From contig JARZZO010000002.1 in the NCBI GenBank assembly GCA_030544215.1, positions 27,651,395 to 27,715,394 on the forward strand: 64,000 nucleotides of DNA. The letters run 5' to 3'. The position numbers and the translations under genes were made by a program. Source of the stretch: Zantedeschia hybrid cultivar. Its lineage: Eukaryota > Streptophyta > Magnoliopsida > Alismatales > Araceae. The notes under the pieces were generated by a model that was not told where the DNA came from, searched no databases, and saw nothing but the letters and a program-made list of their open reading frames with translations. Below, piece by piece: positions 54,640-64,000 of this stretch (positions are counted from its first letter, which is position 1; each line of letters starts with the position of its first letter).

Positions 54640-57600
54640 CGGGGACAGGAAGAAAATTTTGTTTCTTATTGGCTATGGAATCTTTTTTTTCAAGAAAAAA
54701 AAAACCAGCCAATGCGTACGTACGTTTCAATTTTCGTAATTGTTTGTTTCACTGTAAAATGCTGTGAAGTCTGAATTTTGAAATCACTGGTTTTAAAACC
54801 GGTGGATTTTTTGTACTGTAAATTAAACGGGTGGGTGTGGATTTTGTCTGTTTGGTCCATGTAAAACCCATGAAAATTAATGAACAATGGTATTTTGTTT
54901 TATTTTTCAATGAAATGGTGGACCATTATTCCACCTCCGATTTTGGAAGTGGATTTTTCGCATGGCAAATATATTAAGCTTAGTTACATGTGAATTCATA
55001 AAACGTGAAAGATAGAGAACATTTTTTATTCCTTAGGAAAAGAACATCTTTTTATTCTTTAGAAAAGAAAATTTTTCTTTCCCGACTAAAAATCATTCTC
55101 AAAAAATAAAATTTTCACGGTTGAGTTACTAAGAAAATCAAATTTCGTATGTATTAATGCCAAATTTTGATTGTTACCATGAAAGGGAGAGAAATATTAT
55201 AGACAGTGAGAGAAAACTTTATTTTTTAATGGAATTTTTTCCCAAGTCTGGAGATAGGGAAAATGTTTGGGATAGCTTTTCAACCCCAGAATCAAAAGCG
55301 TTTTTCATAATAATTTATTTTTCTACGTATCCAATCCTAGAAAAGAAAACAGTTTTTTTTTTTTTTTTTTAAAGAAAGGGAATTCTCCGTCTTATTTGTT
55401 GAACCTTAACCCACCCTTAGGTGAGAAAACTGTTTGGAAATTAACACAGTTCTCTAGCACTTTTCTAATACTCATTTCAGATGTCAAAAAGAGTTTCCTC
55501 TATTGGAATCAGACTATGCATCTAATACTGATGTCTCCGTTTGGCAACGTCAGACGAGCAGCACTTGATACTTCAAATCATGGTATATTTTTATCCTTTG
55601 TGGTGGCGACAATATGAAAAATCATGCTGGCGGACGCCTTTAATTTACAAAAATGAATACACTTTCTTAAGAACATGTATGCCATTGTCTAAGAATTATA
55701 CCATAATTTTTTCTATTAAACATAACAGAATTCATAATTAATACTTTAAATTGTCATATTGTTTTATCAGTACTATACTAATAAAATAGAATTTTTAACA
55801 TAGCTGATGTGGCACTCTCATATTCTTTTTTGTCCAAAAAAATTATTAAACAATTTGTAAGTGAAGTCATTAATGCCCATAATCCTATTATGATTATTCA
55901 TTTCCTTTTTTCACTACCAGTCCTTTCAGAATAACTTATTAATAGTTATAACTTTCACCTCCACTCATTTCAAAACAACTTATTAATGACTATACACTCT
56001 CTCTCTCTCTATCTCTCTCTCTCTCTCTAGGATAGACTCAAGGGAGCGGAGGGCCATGGCCACCCTAAAATTGAATAACTTCTTTGCTAAGAAAAATATT
56101 ATTCTTAAATTATGTATATTATAAGTTATTCACATTATAATAAAAATATTACAAAATAAATTAAAAAATATATAATTATATTAAAATTAAGTATAAAATA
56201 ATATTATTCATAAATACTTGTCTTACTCTATTTTATTTAACTCATATCTTATATATTTTTTGTCGTATATTATTTATATTTATTATTTATCATGTTAATT
56301 TTTATATGTTAAACATTACAATATTATATAATATATAATAGTTATAGACATATATAATGTTTTTTAGTTATAATATATAATATATTAATATTTTCAAATA
56401 TATTAATATATATGATAAGCCACTTACAAAGAAGATAACTCAAAACCTTAAAGTTAGACGATACGTTCTCTATCTTTACTTGAGATCAGCCTTTACTCTT
56501 CATTAATGATCTATTTTTTAATAACATTATTATTAAATTATTTATTGTGTGGAAGTACCATACTCGTCTATTGCATGTTACTATTTTTATCTTTTTTTTC
56601 AACACTATTTGAATCTCTTGAGATCTATTTATTAAAATCACCTAACTTGCACTAACACAGTTTAATGTGCGAGCAAAATGGCTTCATATTAGAGCTATGA
56701 TTAATTGAAAATAAAAGTTTAATATTCCTCATGCAAAATTATCTTTATACTTGATTACTTGCTTAGAATTAAAATTTTATTAAGATGAAATTATTTAAAT
56801 TAATAATATTTTTATATTAAAATTAGATTTAATATATTTTAAATAATTTTACATAAATGCCGTGCATCCCATAGAACTAGTTCATTCTATGCCCAAGTTA
56901 CCTTAATAACTTTTCAAACACCTTGTTTGCAAATTTTCTTTTGTTAATTGTGACAAGGCTAAATAAAAAATATGTCAACCTTGATATTGCAAAAGTGAAT
57001 AGTTCAAATTTGATATATTTTTGTTCCTCATATCAATAACAATGCTAAATGTTTAAAAGTTGATATTCTCTTAAAAGATAGTTTTACAATTAGACGTCCT
57101 GGCTCATTTTTAACATGGTAAACAAAATTTCTTCTGACCTCTATAATACAAAGTACTAAACGTATTATAATTAATACTTACAATTATTGTTTATTTTGTC
57201 TTAAAATTGTTGTTTATTTTGTTTCGACATGACAATTATTATTTCATGGAGACTGTCAATAAAATTTTCATCCTACTAATAAATAGAAAAAGTTTTCTAA
57301 CACCATTTATTAGCACATAGATAGAGATAAAGTAAATGACAAAAATACTCATTCTCTCTTCCCTACGAGGTAGGTATCTAGATACAGAATGTGATATTTG
57401 TTTGATCATTTTGGTTTGGGGTTCCTATAAGTACAAGGTCGGATGGGAGTCATGGGGCTCGGTAAATGCAAAGAGGGGTAAGAAATTTTTTAGAAAAAAT
57501 CTTTAGTGAGGGAATTTTTTGAAAAACTCCCCTCTCTGCACTGATTGATTCCTTCTAAACCTGTACTTAGGGGATTCAGTCTCATCATTTTGCGTCTATA

Positions 57601-58349
57601 TTAATTTTAATGTCCATCTTAATGTTCATAGACTAGTATCCTTGAAAAATAATTTATCAACAAATTTAAAACACTTTAACACTATTATGGTAGAACTGAT
57701 AAAGAGCTACGATAATTATAAAGATAACAAGTAAGGTATAATAAATACTTCAAACCTCCCACGTGGAACGGATATCCTCATATCGATACCATATATTTAG
57801 GAATTTATTTTTAAACTTACATATTACATGTTTGTTGGATAAGATCTCTTTTCTTAATAAAACTTTTTTCTAAAACTTGAAGGCATTATTCTTAATTTTT
57901 TGAGTAGTCTTGACGTGAGATTTCGAAACGATAAAAATAAATATAAAAATAAGAGCTTGTGTGGTTTAATTATACGGTTTTAGCATAAATGTTTTAATTA
58001 TTTTTATAATATTTGATGTCAAATCAGATGATTATTAAAAAATAATGTCTAGATGATAGGGAGCTTATGCCTAAAAATATACTCGCTCAAATTATCATAT
58101 CTGTATGTAGTCTCCTGACTCTTATATATTATAAAAAAACCCTGACATCTGCTCAATGGTTGCGGTTAAATCTCTTCATGGTGAACTTTAATGAATTATT
58201 TAAAGAAGGTTCCGATATTTTTGCACGTAGTCCTAAATTTATCATAATTGTGCATATATATTTCACTATACCGAATCTATGGAGTTTACGTCATTTTGAT
58301 AAAACAAATAGAATAATTCTTGCTGTAATGCCGGATTGTAATTTATGGG
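54640..58349. other. AT-rich spacer after the array, no gene
   Basis: No coding region. A (CT)n run at about 55995-56029, a (T)n run near 55351-55370, and a partial MITE near 57480-57600. No further FLZ sequence was found in this stretch. Confidence 0.45.
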
Positions 58350-58650
58350 ACAGCAGCCGTTCGATCCAGTCGGGTTGGACCGCTGTTGTGTAGCCCATCT
58401 AGATTTAGGTGACATTTTTTGATTTTTTTGATTTTATGTTCAAATTTTTTAAAAAAATTTGGAGCGTCCTCAAAAATCGGACGGTACAGTCGGATTGCTC
58501 GGATTCGGCCCCGACTCGATTGTATAATTTTTTTCAAATAAACTTTTTTATTTTTCACAAAAATAAATCGAGGTTTGTGTCCCCCAAAAATATTGACAGA
58601 CTGCACAAACTGTTGTTGTGTGCCATGCATTGCAATCTAAGACCCACTTT
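58350..58650. mobile_element. Fold-back MITE, relative of 30232-30712
   Basis: Shares 'cggattgctcggattcggcc' and the 'ggacgg' and 'gtcctcaaaaatcggacgg' words with the 30232 element, and ends 'gtgccatgcattgcaatcta'. The open frames on both strands across it are repeat sequence. Confidence 0.55.
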
Positions 58651-59939
58651 GTCTCCCGGATTTCTTATTCTAGAATAAGTTATGCCGGATGGCTTATTCG
58701 AGAATAAGAAGTCTTTTGATTTGGCAGCGGATATGAATTGAAGATAGAATAAGAAGTTATTCTAATTGCTTTGATTACGAAGGAGGGAATAAGAAGGAGA
58801 ATAAGCACTTTTTTTGTCCAAATTACCCTTCTTATCTTACTACCTACTAATTCCGATTTGGTAGAATAAGAAATTGAAAATATTATTCTACGCTATACTT
58901 TTTGACCTTCATTCATGGACAATGTAACATATATATTAATATATAATATTATTGATTATACATGTGTTCATAAAAATTAATGTTAATATAATTTTGAAAT
59001 ACTAAAATAGAATAATTATAACTAGATATTAATTATTTAAACACATGATATTTTAGTAAAGGTACTATGTACTACTAATTATAAAACGTGGGTCAAAAGA
59101 GTGTGATACCAATAATGTGACAATGTGTTAAAATATTACAATGCTCCGAAGGAAAATACATATCCTAATATCTCCGGAACTCGGGACTGTGTGATCTTAA
59201 TTTTAGGAGGTTCCAACCAAATTTGCAAAAACCACAAGCATTCATTAATTTAGATGAATCTTGCCAAAACAATGTGGTTCTTGGGAGTTTACGAGGACCC
59301 CAAGGTAGGATAAGTTTTATGTAACTACCAGTTTATCTTAGGGTAAGGTGTTCAATACTCAAACGGAATTAACTAAGCTCGTAGGGAAGGAAATTTTATC
59401 TCAAAAATCGTTTGATTTGACATAACATATATACCGTCAAATAATGGTTTTGAAATCGTCTATTTTAAAAATGAGTGATGATAAAATGTTTAGCTTACGA
59501 CATCTTATGATATTTTATAATATGTCATGACACATCAAACAACCTTGTAGTCAAATTACTCGTCATCTTAATAAGGCAAAATTTGGGAGCACAAATGAAT
59601 TGGAATGCATCTTAATTTGAACTTGATCTATTTAATAATTCATGCTAAAGCACCCAATCTTAACTAAAATTATTTAAAAATGGGTGGATACATAATTGAT
59701 CGGACTCGCATAATACAATGGATGCCATTCAAATGGGCATAATAGCATGGTTCCACTTAACTAATTTTGATGATATTGTGCTATTAGCTAGTTTTACTTA
59801 GCGATTTTTAGAAAGAAAATGTGTTGCAAATCGCTTATAAACATTTAAACTTGTTTAGTTGATCCAGCATTTACAGAATAGTAACGGATAGATGGTGTCT
59901 TGTCGGCCATTTGTTATCATGTATAGGGAGAGAGCACCT
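58651..59939. other. Spacer with 'aataag'-rich repeat, no gene
   Basis: 58660-58900 is rich in 'agaataag' and 'cttattc' words in opposing order, probably a distant relative of the CACTTTGATTG MITEs. The rest is AT-rich with no coding region. Confidence 0.4.
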
Positions 59940-61080
59940 TTTGTAATATACGAACTAGAAGAAATCTGAAGGAAGATGTTGAAAGAGAGTACCTACATCT
60001 TATGGCGTTGTTGTCTAACATAAATTTTACTGCTGAAGTTAATGATCCTGTGGTCTGGAGTGTGAATAATGGTACCTTTTCAGTAGAGTCCTTTTATAAC
60101 CTCATGGACAGGAGCCATACACCATATCATAAATACAATGAAGTTTGGAAAGTTAAATCACCTCTAAAGGTTAAGGTCTTTATCTGGCTTGTGTCTGAAA
60201 GAAGATATTGCCAAGAGAGACGACAAGTCTTGTTTATTTTGGACGGACAGATGGGTAGGACCAGTGCCTCTTCCCTAGACTGTTTAGAAGGAATCTCAGG
60301 GAGGATGAAATGATAGACTGTGTGGCACTCTTGGATACTCTGCAGGGGCACAATTTGGTGGTAGATCGAGCTGATTCTGTCCGTTGGTTGTGGAATGTGA
60401 ATGGAGAGTTTTCTGTCAGGTCTGCTTATACATACATTATGGATGGGGGGACTAGATCTAATGTGGCTCGTCATATCTGGGCTACGAGGTCTCCAATGAA
60501 GGTGAAAGTTATGGTTTGGAGGATCTCTAATGGCAGGATGTCAACAGCTGACAGATTGGTTCGGTTTGGATGTGACATCCCTTCCTTGTGCAGCCTTTGT
60601 GGGGAAGAGGATGAGGATATAGACCACCTTCTTGTCCAATGTACTTTCTCGTCCGAGGTTTGGGATCGTGTGTTCCAGAAGTTCTAGGTGGTTAGGCCTC
60701 TTGAGCATGAGGTGGGGGAGTTGATTCGCTTTTGGTCTTGGCAGTTTCCCTTGAAGGGGGACAGGATGTTGTGGTGGCTGGTTCTCCATGTGACCTTTTG
60801 GGCTATATGGTCAGAACGGAACAAGAGGATTTTTAGGAGGGAAGCAAATATTCCGGACAAGAATTTGTCTTTTGTGTATAGCAGAGTGAAAGAGTGGATG
60901 AGAGTCCAATGTAATGAACAATTACATAATTCTTCCTTTTTTGTACTTTTGGAAGAATAGTTGTGTCCCAACATCTTGGTGTTTTGTAGAATGAGGGGGA
61001 GTGCTTCTTTTTACACACATGTAACTTCTGTTTTTCTACTTTGTACATACAGTGGTACCATCCACTTAAAAAAAAAAAGA
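59940..61080 (+). pseudogene. LINE 3' end with RT zinc-binding domain, chimeric
   Basis: Two zf-RVT segments stand in a row. The first (about 59945-60190) reads VWSVNNGTFSVESFYNLM and VWKVKSPLKVKVFIWLV. A second (about 60310-60960) begins after a frame change near 60190-60310 where FWTDRWVGPVPL can be read. It has RWLWNVNGEFSVRSAYTY, then IWATRSPMKVKVMVWRI, then the zinc-ligand motif CSLCGEEDEDIDHLLVQC, then after a stop at 60685-60687 the C-terminal WWLVLHVTFWAIWSERNKRIF. The element ends near an A-rich run at 61069-61080. In the normal order FWTDRW precedes a single W.....G.FSV..Y segment, so the duplicate suggests recombination between two LINE copies. No reverse transcriptase catalytic part is present on this strand. 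Confidence 0.82.
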
Positions 61081-61184
61081 TGTTGCCAAAATGTACCGCT
61101 AAAATGTACTGGTATCATTCACAATAAGAAAGAGATTTCTAAATTGCTCAATCAAAGACCTGTCTGAAAGCCATTCATCCTTCC

Positions 61185-61975
61185 AAAAGGAAATATTTTC
61201 ACTATTTCCACCTGAAAGGCAATTAGGCAACAAAGATGGATAGGACATCCACAGGCTTAAGAATATGTTTCCAAATTCGTGACAGATTATATGTACTAGA
61301 AGACTGTAGACACAATCTATTGGCCTGGAAAAAAATATTTAGTTTTAATATTCTAACCCAGAAGGCTTAGCATCTTCTCCTATTCTCCAGAACCATTTTG
61401 CCAACATAGCTTTGTTAAAAATCACTATTTTACAAAGATCAACACCCCCTTGCTCTTGACTTCTGCACACATTCTCCCAGTTGATCAAATGAAGGCCGCC
61501 CCTCTCCCTTTACCTCCAGACCAGAAAAAAGAGCTTCTTGCAGATTCAATTCTCTTTGCAACTGATTTAGGAACTCCAAAGATTGGAACAAAATAAATGG
61601 CCAAGGCAGAAAGAACAGATTTGGAGATAATCCACCTTCCTTCTGCCTAGTGATGGCTTCAATTAGAAAGAGCAATTTCTTGATATTCTGGAGCATTTGT
61701 TCTTGACCTGATGTAAATAGCATAGGATAATCTAAAAATTGTAAGTGAGTTAGCTGAAATTTATTTATTCCAATATAGAAAACATCTATTAATCCCAGAT
61801 TAGCTGTTCTATCCCAAAAAAAACTCAATATTTGCCCCACCAATAGAAAATGGGATTTCCCTACCTCAATCCTCTAGACCTTCTGAAATATCCACATAGT
61901 TTACCATTGACAAGAATAGTAGAGCTTGGAGAAGAATACAGCTCATGTCATGATCCATTAGGACTTCATAAATCT
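61185..61975 (-). pseudogene. LINE reverse transcriptase relic, minus strand
   Basis: From 61930 downward: SPSSTILVNGKLCGYFRRSR followed by GLR-stop-G is the VNG...RGLRQGDPLSP block with the Gln codon turned to TAG. The catalytic FADD box is FLDYP (in LTHLQFLDYPMLF, about 61740), so the active site is destroyed. Then GQEQMLQNIKKLLFLIEAIT, a degraded stretch, and ENVCRSQEQGGVDLCKIVIF followed by NKAMLAKWFWRIG (about 61470-61380). A partial ILKPVDVLSIFVA occurs near 61240. It lies tail-to-tail with the LINE end at 61080. L1-type plant LINE by motif order. Confidence 0.82.
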
Positions 61976-62440
61976 GAGTTTTAATATTTCTAATACAAGT
62001 TCAAGTATGTAACTAATTTGTTATTACCATAAATCTGTCTAAGACATGATTCTAAAATGAATACAATATAAGCAAATATACACCAACTATTATTAGCAAT
62101 GTCAAGATTATTATTATTGATACAACCACCAAAGACTCTCTCAAGATACATAGCAAAGCACTCTATACTCAACTGCAAGGAGTACTATTCTCCCACAAGC
62201 AGCAGAAATGTAAAAAGGAATCCTAATAACTTTCATAGGTCAGATTTCCTCTCATGCTCGAACACAGTTCATCACAATTCTTGCTCCATAAGCCCAGCCA
62301 CCTTATTTAGAGAACTCCTCTCATGCTCGAACACAGTGCATCACAATTCTTGCATCACAATTCTTGCTCGAACACAGTACACTATTTCTAGTAAGCTACT
62401 GAAAAAATGCACCTGAGAGAAATTTCATCAGACAACCTGC

Positions 62441-62709
62441 ATAATAAGATTATAAAAATAGCATGAAATCAAGCGAGGCTCATGCAACCCGCATAATAAG
62501 TTTATAAAAATAGCATGAAATCAAGCGAGGCTCATGCAACCCCCATAATATGTCTTCCAAAAATAGCATGAAATCAAGCGAGGCTCATGCAACCCCCATA
62601 ATAAGTTTATAAAAATAGCATGAAATCAAGCGAGGCTCATACAACCCCCATAATAAGTTTATAAAAATAGCCTGAAATCAAACGAGGCTCATGCAACCCC
62701 CATAATAAC
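62441..62709. repeat. 52-bp minisatellite, five units
   Basis: 'ataataag' unit starts lie at 62441, 62493, 62545, 62598, 62650 and (partial) 62702, periods 52, 52, 53, 52, 52. Each unit carries 'tataaaaatagcatgaaatc' and 'aagcgaggctcatgcaaccc' with few changes; the third unit has 'atatgtcttcca'. Directly repeated with no unique spacers, so not a CRISPR array. Just before it (62250-62385) the word 'ctcgaacacagt' occurs three times and 'catcacaattcttgc' four times. Confidence 0.9.
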
Positions 62710-63272
62710 TGAAGATTAAAATAATGAAATGAAACGAATGCTTCGTCAAAATATGAAAGATGGACTCAGAAAAAGGAGTTTCATCATCTATTGGGGTTGC
62801 TTAAAAGCCATCCAACCAATAGACTCACTGCTTCTTCCTTCATCACTGTCCATACATTACAACACTCAGATAGGGCTGCAATCATGCCGTGCTAATATCC
62901 GAAGACATGCTTGGGTAGGGTTGCACGTATGCCTTCCTACTACCCAAACGTGCAATCGGTATAGGGCTGCAATCATGCCTCCTGCTATCTGAGTGTATGT
63001 CTAAGAAAGAAGCACTCCAACCGTGTATGCGCACCACCTGTAAGAACAAATGAGATGAAATAAAAACACCATGGTATCCAAAATATAGATGAACATCAGT
63101 TTTCAGTGCATATGAATGAAAAGAAACAAAATGCAGATATGAATTAAAGTTACATGCCATATAGTGAACGATACAAATGCCTACCAAATAGAAATAAAAA
63201 TAAATCATACATGGCATAACAACTAAGCAAGATAAAACGGAAAAGAGCAAACAAAGGAAACATCTACCAAAG
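62710..63272. other. Downstream flank of the transposase, no gene
   Basis: 'agggctgcaatcatgcc' occurs at about 62873 and 62962 with 'agggttgcacgtatgcc' between them, a small local repeat. Minus-strand frames here lack a known domain. It may be the 3' part of the Harbinger element or its UTR. Confidence 0.4.
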
Positions 63273-63913
63273 CTAATTATTCTCCTCCCAGAGTTGGTCT
63301 GTAATTTCCTCCCTGACATGGTCCCCTACAACTAGCTCAGCTTGGCTAGGCGCAATGTCAACGGGGTAGTCAATATCTCCATCATCTTCTGCAAATCCAC
63401 GTTCATTTGCCATGTTAAAATATACATCATGTCCCTCCGTTCGACGAACGAAGTTGTGGACGACAGAACATGCTAGCACTATCTTTCGTTGTGTTTCCCA
63501 TGGGTACATACAACCCTCTCTTAAGATTTGAAAACGATTCTTGAGCACACCGAACGCGCGCTCTACACAATTCCTCAGTTGTGCATGTCTATGGTTGAAC
63601 TTCTCTCTTTTATTAGCATAATGTCGACCACGACCTCTAAAGCAACCAATGTGGTACCGTTGTCCTCGATAAGGAGCTAAGAAACTACGCGTGTTTGCGT
63701 ATCCAGAGTCGACAGGATAGTACTTGCCGCGAGGCACCCGAAACCCGCCATGATCCAATGCCCACTTCAATACTCTCATATATGCTGCAGAACCTTCCCA
63801 ACCAACAGCAATGTATAGAAAAGTCAGATCGAAAGAGACAACCCCCATTACATTTTGGCTTATGTAACCCTTGCGGTTACGAAAGCGACCATGGTCTTTT
63901 CGTGGAATATGAG
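63273..63913 (-). CDS. PIF/Harbinger transposase (HARBI1/ALP1-like), last exon, partial gene
   Basis: The minus strand encodes the C-terminal ~213 residues of a DDE_Tnp_4 protein. HIPRKDHGRFRNRKGYISQN leads to NVMGVVSFDLTFLYIAVGWE, then KYYPVDSGYAN with the second catalytic Asp, then NHRHAQLRNCVERAFGVLKN with the catalytic Glu 49 positions later (DD48E spacing, typical of PIF). The end REEITDQLWEEN is a normal family terminus. The open frame continues upstream to 63983 as VLLFLFVLLL, but there the DNA reads as a pyrimidine-rich tract plus ACTAG, a good 3' splice site. I therefore place the exon start at 63913 and expect the first Asp (DGTH) in an exon beyond the window. No stop or frameshift in this exon. 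It could be an active transposase or a domesticated ALP1-like gene. Confidence 0.85.
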
Positions 63914-64000
63914 CTAGTAAGAGGACAAATAGAAACAAAAGTACTATCGTGAGACAATATTGCCATGACAACTGTGTTGACACGTGTGATGTAGGGGGGT

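Noticed and set aside
62441..62709. CRISPR-like array
   Set aside because: Units are directly repeated without unique spacers and the genome is a plant's; it is a minisatellite.

Overview
The window looks like nuclear DNA of a flowering plant, most likely a monocot. AT-rich, repeat-filled spacer surrounds very short, strongly GC-rich, apparently intronless genes, and the spacer carries plant LTR, LINE, SINE, Tourist-type MITE and PIF/Harbinger sequences. The species cannot be named from sequence alone, and no bacterial or organellar features are seen.

Layout. 1-15.1 kb is a repeat graveyard. It holds a decayed RTE-type LINE, three long (~1.55 kb) related solo LTRs plus one older fragment (one LTR carries a second, nested solo LTR with perfect 5-bp target duplications), several MITEs, and a minus-strand relic of a ZmPK1/S-locus-like receptor kinase ectodomain at 14.36-15.10 kb. 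From 19.3 to 54.6 kb lies the biological core: seven same-strand, single-exon genes for small (128-136 residue) FCS-like zinc finger proteins (FLZ, zf-FLZ, formerly DUF581), called here FLZ-1 to FLZ-7 in map order (19322, 23816, 31978, 37070, 41725, 46583, 54238). 49.2-52.0 kb is an internally deleted Ty1/Copia element with both LTRs. 54.6-59.9 kb is AT-rich spacer. 59.9-62.0 kb has two LINE reverse-transcriptase relics facing each other. 62.4-62.7 kb is a 52-bp minisatellite. The window ends inside a minus-strand PIF/Harbinger transposase exon.

How the genes relate. FLZ-1 and FLZ-3 form one subtype (MAD start, QSLYA.ASDA tail, shared promoter and 3' UTR). FLZ-2, -4, -5 and -7 form another (W.RSR..H.RVRE tail). 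FLZ-6 is a mosaic: the promoter, leader and N-terminus resemble FLZ-7, while the zinc finger and basic tail resemble FLZ-1/3. FLZ-2, -4, -5, -6 and -7 share a promoter block, ACAAAACCAGGTGCC or a variant, usually 130-165 bp before a TATA box. In FLZ proteins the domain is known to dock onto SnRK1 kinase alpha subunits, so the array would supply a set of dose-variable adaptors of energy and stress signalling. That functional reading rests on family knowledge; the sequence shows only the domain and the duplications.

The array bears many marks of birth-and-death evolution: promoter copies with no gene, intergenic units with no gene, a gene with a shifted N-terminus and lost TATA box, a member whose eponymous FCS is FCT, and unrelated MITEs inserted next to at least four of the seven promoters.
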